This document shows, piece after piece, positions 1 through 6,607 of a stretch of 10,712 nt of DNA. The notes below the pieces were generated by a model that saw nothing but the letters and a program-made list of their open reading frames with translations, was not told where the DNA came from and made no database searches. Each line of letters starts with the position of its first letter. Position 1 is the first letter of the stretch. Position numbers and translations under genes: made by a program. This DNA is from an uncultured Actinomycetes bacterium. GTDB taxonomy: Bacteria; Actinomycetota; Actinomycetes; Nanopelagicales; Nanopelagicaceae. Where the stretch lies: NCBI GenBank assembly GCA_903845465.1, contig CAIMXQ010000088.1:1-10712 (forward strand), written 5' to 3'.

Positions 1-456
1 ACAACCAAGACACCTGTCGAAAAACCCACCATCTATATATGCGCACCACGCGATCCGTTGATGGTTAAAGATAAGGGCCACGAAGCGTGGTTCGTCTTGG
101 TCAACGCACCTCGACACAGTTCTACCGGTGATAGTTTTGATTGGAGCGATGAAAACTTCAATCGACAATACGCAAACTCCATCATTGATCAGATTGAAGC
201 TGCTGGAATTCCAATTCGCGAACGACTTGAAGTACTTGAAATTCGCACTCCCCTAGATTTACAAACAAGCGTCAACGCACCTGGTGGTTCGATTTATGGA
301 ACATCGAGCAATGGAGCGCGCTCTGCCTTTGCCCGCGCCAAGAATCGTTCGCCGATTAAAGGTCTGTACTTAGTGGGTGGATCTGCTCATCCTGGTGGAG
401 GGTTGCCTCTTGTGGGATTAAGCGCCGAAATGGTTGCGCTAGCTATCCTCGACTAG
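1..456 (+). CDS. Carotenoid desaturase (CrtI/CrtD family), C-terminal part; 5' end outside window
   Basis: The reading frame is open from base 1 and ends at TAG 454-456, giving 151 residues; the first ATG at 58 is internal, not a start. The early stretch PTIYICAPRDP and the closing segment around YLVGGSAHPGGGLPLVGLSA are typical of the C-terminal FAD-binding end of phytoene-desaturase-like flavoproteins. The GGSAHPGGGLPLVGLSAEM ending resembles CrtD-type desaturases (methoxyneurosporene or carotene 3,4-desaturases) more than the CrtI encoded at 3043, which ends GSGTQPGVGVPMVLISGR. The N-terminal dinucleotide-binding motif lies upstream of the window. These enzymes introduce double bonds into carotenoid chains at the membrane. 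A role in the same pathway as crtE, crtI and crtB downstream is inferred; the exact substrate cannot be read. The 3' end overlaps the convergent phosphatidyltransferase gene by 14 nt, so there is no room for a separate terminator. Confidence 0.85.
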   Translation, partial: TTKTPVEKPTIYICAPRDPLMVKDKGHEAWFVLVNAPRHSSTGDSFDWSDENFNRQYANSIIDQIEAAGIPIRERLEVLEIRTPLDLQTSVNAPGGSIYGTSSNGARSAFARAKNRSPIKGLYLVGGSAHPGGGLPLVGLSAEMVALAILD

Positions 457-1069
457 TCAATACTTTCTTAGCCGCTCGCATTACCTGCACAAAACTAAAT
501 AAAAGAAGTCCAAGGAATGCATATGACATCTGCAAAGTGCCTGGAATGTCGAAGATATAAAAGAGAAGTGCAAAGGCCATAAAAATTGCGCGTACGGGTC
601 TTTCAGTTGGAGTGACAACACCAACTTCTGAATGCCCAAGAGATGCAAGGCGTGCGCGTGCATACTCTTGCGTCGATGCAACGGTCCACATGGTGATGAC
701 CAACCACGCAGGAATTCCCAGGCGCCAACCCATATAGAGCCAGAAAGCTTCAGAAATACGATCGGCAACAGAATCAAGAATAGATCCCCATTTGCTTTCG
801 CTTCCACGCACAATCGCAACGCTTCCATCGATGCCATCGAAGAAGAGAGAAATCACGAGCAAGAGAAGTGAAATGGCTGCATAGGTAGAAAGTCCCATTG
901 CGATTGCAGTACCAAGGCCTAAGAAAGTCAGAAAGTTTGGGGAGATACGAAGAGCTGCGCATACGCGTGCTGCTTGATAGGAGAAACGCAACCAGCCACC
1001 GACGACGCCTTCGACATCTGCGCCGCCGTGCAACTGACTCCAGCGCTCTTTAAATTGCTCCTCTATCAT
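443..1069 (-). CDS. CDP-alcohol phosphatidyltransferase family membrane protein
   Basis: A 208-residue polytopic membrane protein. The family signature DGxxAR-x8-GxxxDxxxD is visible as D78, D81-G82, A85, G95, D99 and D103 (FFDGIDGSVA then WGSILDSVADR), so the four metal-binding aspartates are present. The arginine that normally follows A85 is Ile86. About five or six hydrophobic segments follow or flank the motif, and a conserved EYARARLASLG...TPTERPVR stretch lies near residues 135-160. The family transfers a phosphoalcohol from or to a CDP-linked lipid (for example phosphatidylglycerophosphate, phosphatidylinositol or cardiolipin synthesis); the acceptor cannot be told from sequence, so no symbol is given. 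The start ATG 1067-1069 overlaps the metF stop as ATGA, which implies co-transcription and translational coupling after metF. The 3' end overlaps the convergent desaturase. Confidence 0.88.
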   Translation of the reverse strand: MIEEQFKERWSQLHGGADVEGVVGGWLRFSYQAARVCAALRISPNFLTFLGLGTAIAMGLSTYAAISLLLLVISLFFDGIDGSVAIVRGSESKWGSILDSVADRISEAFWLYMGWRLGIPAWLVITMWTVASTQEYARARLASLGHSEVGVVTPTERPVRAIFMAFALLFYIFDIPGTLQMSYAFLGLLLFSFVQVMRAAKKVLTSRG

Positions 1070-1974
1070 CGCTCATCCTTGAGCTGAGAATAGATTTCGC
1101 GAGTAGCAGTTGATGTATTCATTGTGTAGAAATGAAGTCCAGGTGCGCCTGCTTCAAGTAAGTCTTGGCAGAGCTTGGTTGCAATTTCAACACCAAGCTT
1201 ACGAACATCCTCAGGCTTATCTTCAATCTTTGCAAAGGCATCGGAGATATTCGAGGGAATAGCCACGCCACTTAACTCAGCCATTCGATTGAGTTGCTTG
1301 ACGTTTGTAATGGGAAGGATGCCAGGAATAATCGGAAGCGTAGATCCCTTAACGGCTAACTTATCAATGAGTGATTTCCACTTATCTGCTTCGAAGAAGA
1401 ATTGAGTTGTTGCAAAAGTTGCTCCACGCTTCTCCTTTTCGAGTAATACATCTACATCCTTACTGAAATCACCTTGTGATGCTGGATGTCCATCGGGAAA
1501 TGCGGCGACACCAATTGTGAATCCACCAAATTCAGCAGCAAGTGTTACTAATTCATCTGCATGATTGAGACCGCCATCAGTGGTGCTCCATGGCGCTTCC
1601 GGTCCACCAGTAGGGTCTCCGCGAAGTGCCAAAATACTTTTGATGCCTGCGTCGCGATATTTTCCGAGAATGTCGAGTAACTCTGTTCGAGTAGAACCAA
1701 CGCAGGTTAAATGGGCAACGGTAGGAATATGAGTGCGAGCAGTAATTTCTGAGGTAATACGAATAGTGCGATCGCGCGTTGATCCACCTGCGCCATAGGT
1801 CACAGAGATGAAATCAGGGGCGATAGATTCAAGCTGTGACATTGCAGCCCAGAGTCGTTCTTCACCTTCAATATCTTTAGGTGGGAAGAATTCAAAGGAG
1901 TAGGTCAAGCCACTCTTCACGCTGCGCATCTCCACGGCGTCAGGATATCGTTGCGCCGTGGATAAAGAGGTCAT
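1066..1974 (-). CDS. metF: Methylenetetrahydrofolate reductase
   Basis: Reduces 5,10-methylene-THF to 5-methyl-THF, the methyl donor for methionine synthesis; a cytosolic flavoprotein with a TIM-barrel fold. Hallmarks in order: YSFEFFPPK (with the catalytic-region Glu), DFISVTYGAGGSTRDRT, HLTCVGSTR, ALRGDPTGG (the Asp equivalent to E. coli D120), GVAAFPDGHPAS, FATTQFFFEADKW and IPGILPI, followed by a C-terminal GLHFYTMN. The frame extends up to GTG 2019, but the ATG at 1972-1974 gives 302 residues with about 24 residues before YSFEF, matching family length; ATG 1927-1929 would leave only 10. None of these starts has a convincing Shine-Dalgarno, so a leaderless message is possible. The chosen start lies 1 nt from the divergent crtE start, so each gene's promoter must lie within or very near the other's coding region. 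The stop overlaps the next gene as ATGA. Confidence 0.95.
   Translation of the reverse strand: MTSLSTAQRYPDAVEMRSVKSGLTYSFEFFPPKDIEGEERLWAAMSQLESIAPDFISVTYGAGGSTRDRTIRITSEITARTHIPTVAHLTCVGSTRTELLDILGKYRDAGIKSILALRGDPTGGPEAPWSTTDGGLNHADELVTLAAEFGGFTIGVAAFPDGHPASQGDFSKDVDVLLEKEKRGATFATTQFFFEADKWKSLIDKLAVKGSTLPIIPGILPITNVKQLNRMAELSGVAIPSNISDAFAKIEDKPEDVRKLGVEIATKLCQDLLEAGAPGLHFYTMNTSTATREIYSQLKDER
1964..1970 (+). promoter_or_regulatory. Ribosome binding site of crtE
   Basis: The AAAGAGG string ends 5 nt before the ATG at 1976, a good Shine-Dalgarno spacing. It is too close (2 nt) to the ATG at 1973 and lies downstream of the possible GTG at 1958, so it decides in favour of 1976. If metF starts at 1974 on the opposite strand, this site lies within the first metF codons. 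Confidence 0.6.
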
Positions 1975-1975
1975 G

Positions 1976-3043
1976 ATGAGCGCATCCGAGGTGCGCGATG
2001 CCGTCAAAGCCGAACTCACACAATATTTAGCTGAACAACGTGACTATCTCACTAGCATCGCATCTGAATTAGTACCTGTCTGCGATGCCCTCGAAGATTA
2101 TCTTCTCGAAGGTGGAAAGCGACTGCGTCCTCTCTTTGCCTATGCCGGATTTATGGCAGCGGGATCTACTCCTAGCCGCACAGATATTCGTGCGATGGCA
2201 AGCCTTGAATTACTTCAGGCATGCGCACTTATTCATGATGATTTGATGGATGGCTCCGACACACGCCGTGGGAAACCTGCAATCCATCGCCACTTTGAAA
2301 ATCTTCATCGTCAAGGTTCGATGGCAGGCGTTGCAGATCAATTCGGAGAAGCAGCAGCAGTTTTGCTTGGAGATCTCGCACTCGTATGGTCTGATCACAT
2401 GCTGCATAACAGTGGACTTTCCCCTGAATCATTAACTGCAGCGCTTCGTGTTCACGATGAAATGCGTATCGAACTTATGGCAGGTCAATATCTCGATGTC
2501 CGTGAAGCCGGCGAACGTGAACATAGCGTTGAGCGATCACTGCGTATTGCGCGTTACAAATCAGGAAAGTACACAATCGAGCGTCCTCTGCACTTAGGTG
2601 CAGTTATCGCGCGCCCTTCTGCATCTGAACATTCACAGCTTCTCAATGTGTTATCCGCTTACGGACTTCCACTCGGTGAAGCGTTCCAATTACGTGATGA
2701 CATGCTCGGAATCTTCGGAGACCCTGAAACAACAGGAAAGCCAGCTGGTGATGATCTTCGCGAAGGCAAGCGCACAGTATTAATGGCGATGACCATGGAG
2801 AAGGCATCAGATTCTGCTCGCGCAGAACTTTCTGCCAACCTTGGAAAGCCAGACCTCTCCCCTGAAAAGATTGAGTCCCTGCGCGCACTCATCATCGAAA
2901 CCGGCGCAGTAGCCGATGTCGAAAAATTGATTGACCGCTTAGGTGAAGAATCAGTGGCTGCTGCTAACTCTGCGGCAATTAATAAGGAAGCACGTCCATT
3001 TCTCTTAGCTCTCGCTGAGACCGCAATCCGTAGGAGCTATTAA
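1976..3043 (+). CDS. crtE: Geranylgeranyl diphosphate synthase (polyprenyl synthetase family)
   Basis: Condenses IPP with allylic diphosphates to make C20 GGPP, the precursor for phytoene. The 355-residue all-alpha protein has the first aspartate-rich motif HDDLMDGSDTRRG (D88, D89, D92) and the second, FQLRDDMLGIFGD (D241, D242), plus the GGKRLRP substrate-binding motif near residue 45. The first motif is a plain DDxxD, and the overall look is that of actinobacterial IdsA/CrtE enzymes; product length (C15 to C25) is not provable by eye, but context with crtB argues for C20. An upstream in-frame GTG (1958) and ATG (1973) exist; 1976 is preferred because of ribosome-binding-site spacing. The stop TAA shares its last base with the crtI ATG (TAATG), so the two genes are translationally coupled. 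It is the first gene of the crtE-crtI-crtB run. Confidence 0.93.
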   Translation: MSASEVRDAVKAELTQYLAEQRDYLTSIASELVPVCDALEDYLLEGGKRLRPLFAYAGFMAAGSTPSRTDIRAMASLELLQACALIHDDLMDGSDTRRGKPAIHRHFENLHRQGSMAGVADQFGEAAAVLLGDLALVWSDHMLHNSGLSPESLTAALRVHDEMRIELMAGQYLDVREAGEREHSVERSLRIARYKSGKYTIERPLHLGAVIARPSASEHSQLLNVLSAYGLPLGEAFQLRDDMLGIFGDPETTGKPAGDDLREGKRTVLMAMTMEKASDSARAELSANLGKPDLSPEKIESLRALIIETGAVADVEKLIDRLGEESVAAANSAAINKEARPFLLALAETAIRRSY

Positions 3044-4527
3044 TGACAAAGACAGTTAAGGGACCCACAGATCACGTCGTCGTAGTTGGCGCAGGTTTGG
3101 GTGGACTCAGCGCAGCTCTGCGCCTTGCAGGTGCTGGTCGTAAAGTCACAGTGATCGAACGTGAATCAGTGCCGGGTGGACGTAACGGTCTACTCAATAA
3201 AGATGGGTATTCATTTGATACTGGTCCAACTGTTCTAACAATGCCTTCCCTTATCCAAGATGCATTCTCATGTGTTGGAGAAGATATGAAGGATTGGCTT
3301 GAACTGATGCCACTTTCACCTCTCTATCGCGCTTTCTATGCAGATGGATCTCAGATTGATGTCCATGCAAATACTGCACAGATGGAAGAAGAGATCCGCG
3401 AAAAGGTTTCTCCTGAAGAAGCCATGGGCTATCGCAAGTACGTCGAATTTGTCACCAAGCTCTATAAGTACGAAATGCATGACTTCATCGATAAGAACAT
3501 CGATTCACCACTGAATCTCTTAACTCCAAACTTGGCGCGTTTGATTGCTCTCGGTGGATTTAGACACTTGCAGCCAAAGGTCAATCAATACCTCAAGGAT
3601 CCACGCCTTCAAAAGGTGTATTCATTCCAAGCTATGTATGCCGGCGTCAGCCCGCAGCAAGCTCTAGCAATCTACGCAGTCATTGCCTATATGGATTCAG
3701 TCAACGGCGTCTTCTTCCCAAAGGGCGGAATGCATGCAGTTCCTCGCGCACTTGCTGCAGCGGCACAGAAGCATGGCGTTGAATTTAAATACGACACGAC
3801 TGTCACTGGTCTTGATAAGCAGAATGGTCGCGTCAAAGCGGTGCTGACAAATACTGGCGAACGTATTGCATGCGATGTTGTAGTGATGAATCCAGATCTG
3901 CCTGTCGTATGGCGTGACTTGCTGGGTAAGACTCCGCTCAACATCAAGCGCCTTAACTACTCACCATCATGTGCAACTCTCTTGGTCGGCTCTTCCAAGA
4001 AGTATGACCACATTGCTCATCATAATATTCACTTCGGCGAGTCTTGGGATGGCGTATTTGACGAACTTATTAATAAGAAGATCTTGATGACCGACCCATC
4101 TGTGTTGGTCACAGTTCCAACTCATGACGATCCAACACTTGCACCTGCCGGAAAGCAGTCTTATTACATCTTGTACCCAACCCCTAACTTGGATGCAGAT
4201 ATCGATTGGACCAAGCAGGCAAAGCCATATCGCGATCACATGATTAAGACCCTTGAAGATCGCGGTTATGAAGGCTTTGGTGACTCGATTGAAACTGAAG
4301 TTATGACCACTCCCCTTGATTGGCAAGCACAAGGTATGGAGCGCGGTGCACCATTTGCTAGTGCGCATACCTTCTTCCAGACAGGACCATTTAGACCGCG
4401 CAATATGGCGGCAGGATTTGAGAACGTTGTCTTTGCCGGCAGCGGAACACAACCTGGCGTCGGTGTACCGATGGTTCTTATCTCAGGTCGATTAGCGGCA
4501 GAACGCATTGTGGGTCCGGTTAAGTAA
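3043..4527 (+). CDS. crtI: Phytoene desaturase
   Basis: An FAD-dependent carotenoid desaturase that converts colourless phytoene to neurosporene, lycopene or a related product. The 494-residue length is normal for CrtI. The N-terminal dinucleotide-binding motif VVVVGAGLGGLSAALRLAGAG is at about residues 12-32, with GxGxxG at 16-21, followed by VIERESVPGGRNG and DTGPTVLTMP. The C-terminal carotenoid-desaturase signature is FQTGPFRPRN followed by VVFAGSGTQPGVGVPMVL and SGRLAAERI. This ending is characteristic of actinobacterial CrtI. A GGAG Shine-Dalgarno at 3033-3036 precedes the start by 6 nt. The gene lies directly between crtE (1-nt overlap) and crtB (immediately abutting), which makes the assignment secure. 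The number of desaturation steps cannot be read from sequence. Confidence 0.95.
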   Translation: MTKTVKGPTDHVVVVGAGLGGLSAALRLAGAGRKVTVIERESVPGGRNGLLNKDGYSFDTGPTVLTMPSLIQDAFSCVGEDMKDWLELMPLSPLYRAFYADGSQIDVHANTAQMEEEIREKVSPEEAMGYRKYVEFVTKLYKYEMHDFIDKNIDSPLNLLTPNLARLIALGGFRHLQPKVNQYLKDPRLQKVYSFQAMYAGVSPQQALAIYAVIAYMDSVNGVFFPKGGMHAVPRALAAAAQKHGVEFKYDTTVTGLDKQNGRVKAVLTNTGERIACDVVVMNPDLPVVWRDLLGKTPLNIKRLNYSPSCATLLVGSSKKYDHIAHHNIHFGESWDGVFDELINKKILMTDPSVLVTVPTHDDPTLAPAGKQSYYILYPTPNLDADIDWTKQAKPYRDHMIKTLEDRGYEGFGDSIETEVMTTPLDWQAQGMERGAPFASAHTFFQTGPFRPRNMAAGFENVVFAGSGTQPGVGVPMVLISGRLAAERIVGPVK

Positions 4528-5406
4528 ATGGATGCAGCGCTTGCAGCATCGTATGCTGAGTGCAAACGATTAAATTCGTTGCATGGAAAGACCTATTACT
4601 TAGCGACACTCTTGTTGCCTAAAAATAAGCGTCCTTACGTACATGCTCTCTACGGTTTTGCGCGTTACGCCGATGAAATTGTCGATGACTTGGCTTCAAC
4701 GCTCTCACCCACCGAGAAAGCGGACGCACTTCGCACGTGGAGCACCGGTGTACTTGCAGATTTAAAAGCTGGAACAAGTACCGACCATATTGGGCGCGCA
4801 CTTGTCGATACTGCGCACAAGTTTGATATCCCACATCAACATTTCGTGGATTTCCTTCATTCGATGGAGATGGATCTGACAGTTACCGAATATCAGACAT
4901 ATGAAGATTTACTTGAATACGTCTACGGATCGGCTGCAGTCATCGGCCTTGAGATGGTTCCTGTTCTTGGATATTCCGATCAACGCGCATTTGAGGCTGC
5001 ACAGAAGTTAGGTATTGCATTCCAATTAGCTAACTTCATTCGCGATGTTGGCGAAGACCTTGATCGTGGCCGTGTCTATCTGCCTCTACAAGAATTGGCT
5101 CAGTTTGGTGTTGATCGCGCCATGCTTGAACGCCGCGTATTAACCCCTGACATTGTTGCAGCTCTTAAGTTCCAAATAGCGCGCGTTCGCCAACTACAAC
5201 GCGAATCAGATATAGGAATTGAATTTCTCGATAAGCAATCACGTCCTTGCATCCGCGCAGCCAGCGAGCTCTATTGCGGAATCGTCGATGAAGTCGAAGC
5301 AATCGGTTATGACATCTTCAATAAACGTGCCAAGACTTCAACTGCTCGCCGCGCACGCGTTGCGGGCCGTGCCTACATTCAAGCAATAGCAGCCCGTATT
5401 CGCTAA
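4528..5406 (+). CDS. crtB: Phytoene synthase
   Basis: Condenses two GGPP molecules head-to-head, via prephytoene diphosphate, to give phytoene, the committed step of C40 carotenoid synthesis. The 292-residue trans-isoprenyl diphosphate synthase has both metal-binding aspartate motifs: YADEIVDD (D49, D53) after the family block YYLATLLLP and HALYGFARY, and LANFIRDVGEDLDRGRVYLP (R172, D173, D177). The ATG starts on the base directly after the crtI stop, so translation is very probably coupled to crtI; the sequence just upstream is A/G-rich but lacks a classic Shine-Dalgarno. The stop at 5404-5406 is followed after 4 nt by the TPP riboswitch, with no terminator visible in between. A squalene synthase-like enzyme would be the alternative, but the crtE/crtI neighbours make phytoene synthase far more likely. 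Confidence 0.95.
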   Translation: MDAALAASYAECKRLNSLHGKTYYLATLLLPKNKRPYVHALYGFARYADEIVDDLASTLSPTEKADALRTWSTGVLADLKAGTSTDHIGRALVDTAHKFDIPHQHFVDFLHSMEMDLTVTEYQTYEDLLEYVYGSAAVIGLEMVPVLGYSDQRAFEAAQKLGIAFQLANFIRDVGEDLDRGRVYLPLQELAQFGVDRAMLERRVLTPDIVAALKFQIARVRQLQRESDIGIEFLDKQSRPCIRAASELYCGIVDEVEAIGYDIFNKRAKTSTARRARVAGRAYIQAIAARIR

Positions 5407-5410
5407 AGTT

Positions 5411-5498
5411 CTATCCAACGGGAGCCAAAATGGCTGAGAGGACTTCATTCTGAAGTCGACCGTCTGACTGGTCCGGTAATGCGGATCTAGAAATGAGG
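5411..5498 (+). ncRNA. TPP riboswitch (THI element)
   Basis: The conserved thiamine-pyrophosphate aptamer core is visible: GGGAGCC, then GGCTGAGAGG, then GACCGTCTGA, then TCCGGTAATGCGGA. Stems by eye: P2 ACGG 5418-5421 with CCGT 5460-5463; a helper AGCC 5423-5426 with GGCT 5432-5435; P3 as a perfect 7-bp hairpin 5441-5447/5451-5457 with a TTC loop; P4 CTGG 5468-5471 with CTAG 5487-5490; P5 TCCG 5472-5475 with CGGA 5482-5485 around the loop GTAATG. The order matches actinobacterial TPP aptamers. P1 is weak by eye. The 3' border holds the likely GAGG ribosome binding site of the following gene and there is no hairpin plus U-tract terminator, so control of translation initiation is the likely mode (inference). 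High TPP should reduce expression of the transporter. Confidence 0.9.
5495..5498 (+). promoter_or_regulatory. Ribosome binding site of pnuT at the riboswitch 3' border
   Basis: GAGG lies 6 nt before the ATG at 5505 and selects that start over the in-frame ATG at 5493, which would sit upstream of the site. Its place at the edge of the aptamer suggests it is sequestered when TPP is bound, perhaps by pairing with the pyrimidine-rich segment at 5410-5416; this pairing is weak by eye and is inferred. Confidence 0.55.
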
Positions 5499-5504
5499 TT
5501 CAGT

Positions 5505-6095
5505 ATGTTTTCCATATTTTTTAAAGCCTGGGGCTATGACGTTTCCTATCTCGAATTCGTTGCATCGGTGGTTTCATTTGTTGGTGTCGCTCTAGGTATT
5601 ACAGCAAAGCGCATCACATGGCCATGGTGGGGAATTAGCAGTCTTCTCTACGGGATCTTCTTCTTGCAGTACAAGCTCTATGCAAGTGCTGCTCTGCAGA
5701 TTGTCTTTATTCTTGCCGCAATTGCAGGTTGGTATGGGTGGGAGCCAACAGGTGCAAAACCTGGCCCCTTTAAGAATAAATATCGTATGTACACAATCGC
5801 AGCCATTTTGATATCAACTCTCGCCCTTGGACCAGTACTGAAATGGTTAGGGGCTGCATCAACTTATGTCGATGCAATTCTCTTCTTTGGTTCAGTTGCT
5901 GCACAAATATTGATGGTCTACGAGAAGTATGACAATTGGCCAATGTGGCTAGTTGTAGACGGCGGATACACAGCGCTCTATGCATCACAGGGGCTACTCT
6001 TTACAACGCTGCTCTATGTGGCATTTACCGCTATGGCAGCACTGGGATGGAGCACTTGGTATGGATCTCATCGCCGCGCTATCCGATCTCTGTAA
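5505..6095 (+). CDS. pnuT: PnuC-family transporter, probable thiamine transporter PnuT
   Basis: A 196-residue, very hydrophobic protein with about seven membrane segments. PnuC-family marks are YLEFVASVVSFVGVALGI, WPWWGISSLLYGIFF (39-53), YASAALQ (59-65), GWYGW (75-79), and a second-half WPMWLVVDGGYTALYASQG with a final LLYVAFTAMAALGW. PnuC proteins carry nicotinamide riboside; relatives called PnuT carry thiamine and PnuX riboflavin. The upstream TPP riboswitch is the evidence for thiamine as substrate here; sequence alone does not settle it. PnuC-type carriers have no energy coupling of their own and rely on phosphorylation of the substrate inside the cell. The frame could begin at ATG 5493, but the Shine-Dalgarno favours 5505. 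The 3' end overlaps the next gene by 35 nt. A T-run (5517-5522) lies just inside the coding start. Confidence 0.85.
   Translation: MFSIFFKAWGYDVSYLEFVASVVSFVGVALGITAKRITWPWWGISSLLYGIFFLQYKLYASAALQIVFILAAIAGWYGWEPTGAKPGPFKNKYRMYTIAAILISTLALGPVLKWLGAASTYVDAILFFGSVAAQILMVYEKYDNWPMWLVVDGGYTALYASQGLLFTTLLYVAFTAMAALGWSTWYGSHRRAIRSL
6049..6052 (+). promoter_or_regulatory. Ribosome binding site of the P-loop kinase inside pnuT
   Basis: GGAG lies 8 nt before the ATG at 6061, within the last codons of pnuT. It supports 6061 as the start of the overlapping kinase gene; the longer open frame from 5980 would add an unrelated, Trp/His-rich leader that only shadows pnuT. Confidence 0.6.
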
Positions 6096-6597
6096 AACAA
6101 CGACACAACCCGTCATCGCTATTGATGGACCGGCAGGTGCAGGCAAAACAACTCTTGCTCACGACATTAAACTCGCATTGGCTCAGAGTTACTCGATAAC
6201 TGAAATTCATATGGATGATCTCTATGACGGTTGGGATAACGCACTGACAACTCAGCTCTCTGATGTGCTCACACATCTAGTTACTGCACATAAAAAATCT
6301 TTGCCCATCTCACTTTCGAGCTATGACTGGCATGCGCAAGCATTCAAACCTGCAGAAGAGTTAGAAAAATCAGAACTCTTGATCATCGAAGGTGTCGGTA
6401 GTGGGCGGAGGTCAATTCGAGATTCTTTGACTGCATTAATCTGGATTGATATCGATGCTACAGAAGGACTCGTGCGGGTGTTGCAAAGAGATGGAAATGA
6501 AATTGAGAACCGGATGAGAAAGTGGCTGACTACCCAAGAGCAACACTTTGCCGTCGAAGGTACTCAGAACGCGGCTGATTTCGTACTCACTACCTAG
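6061..6597 (+). CDS. Small P-loop kinase, uridine-kinase-like; substrate unknown
   Basis: A 178-residue cytosolic protein. Walker A is GPAGAGKT (residues 23-30) after a beta strand VIAID; HMDDLYDGW (50-58) matches the substrate-binding Asp of the uridine kinase/phosphoribulokinase group; SYDWHA (87-92) parallels the YD..H element of uridine kinases; LLIIEGVGSGRRS (106-118) is the Walker B-like strand; the RVLQRDG region and following Arg residues look like a lid. Short actinobacterial proteins of this type are usually annotated as uridine kinase or (d)CMP kinase, but I know of no firm substrate. It overlaps pnuT by 35 nt, so the two are translationally linked under the TPP riboswitch. This suggests phosphorylation of the imported compound (thiamine or a precursor), which is inference. 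The alternative is a housekeeping nucleoside kinase that happens to sit here. The stop lies 10 nt before the next gene. Confidence 0.8.
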   Translation: MDLIAALSDLCKTTTQPVIAIDGPAGAGKTTLAHDIKLALAQSYSITEIHMDDLYDGWDNALTTQLSDVLTHLVTAHKKSLPISLSSYDWHAQAFKPAEELEKSELLIIEGVGSGRRSIRDSLTALIWIDIDATEGLVRVLQRDGNEIENRMRKWLTTQEQHFAVEGTQNAADFVLTT

Positions 6598-6607
6598 AAT
6601 TGCCCAT

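Noticed and set aside
451..458. Palindrome GACTAGTC at the convergent desaturase/phosphatidyltransferase junction
   Set aside because: Only 8 bp with no loop or T-run; expected by chance and too short for a terminator.
1958..1960. GTG as the crtE start
   Set aside because: The AAAGAGG ribosome binding site lies downstream of it and is well spaced for the ATG at 1976; the extra six residues are not family-like.
3967..4452. Open frame of 161 residues on the - strand inside crtI
   Set aside because: Antisense shadow of a well-conserved crtI region; no recognisable domain or ribosome binding site.
5441..5457. Perfect 7-bp hairpin that could be a crtB transcription terminator
   Set aside because: It is followed by GACCG rather than a T-run, and sits exactly where P3 of the TPP aptamer belongs.
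5517..5522. T-run that might complete a riboswitch-controlled intrinsic terminator
   Set aside because: No GC-rich hairpin directly precedes it; it lies inside the pnuT coding region, about 27 nt after the last aptamer stem.
5505..6095. Assignment of the transporter as a nicotinamide riboside carrier (PnuC)
   Set aside because: The family fits, but the TPP riboswitch immediately upstream points to thiamine; no NAD-related gene is nearby.
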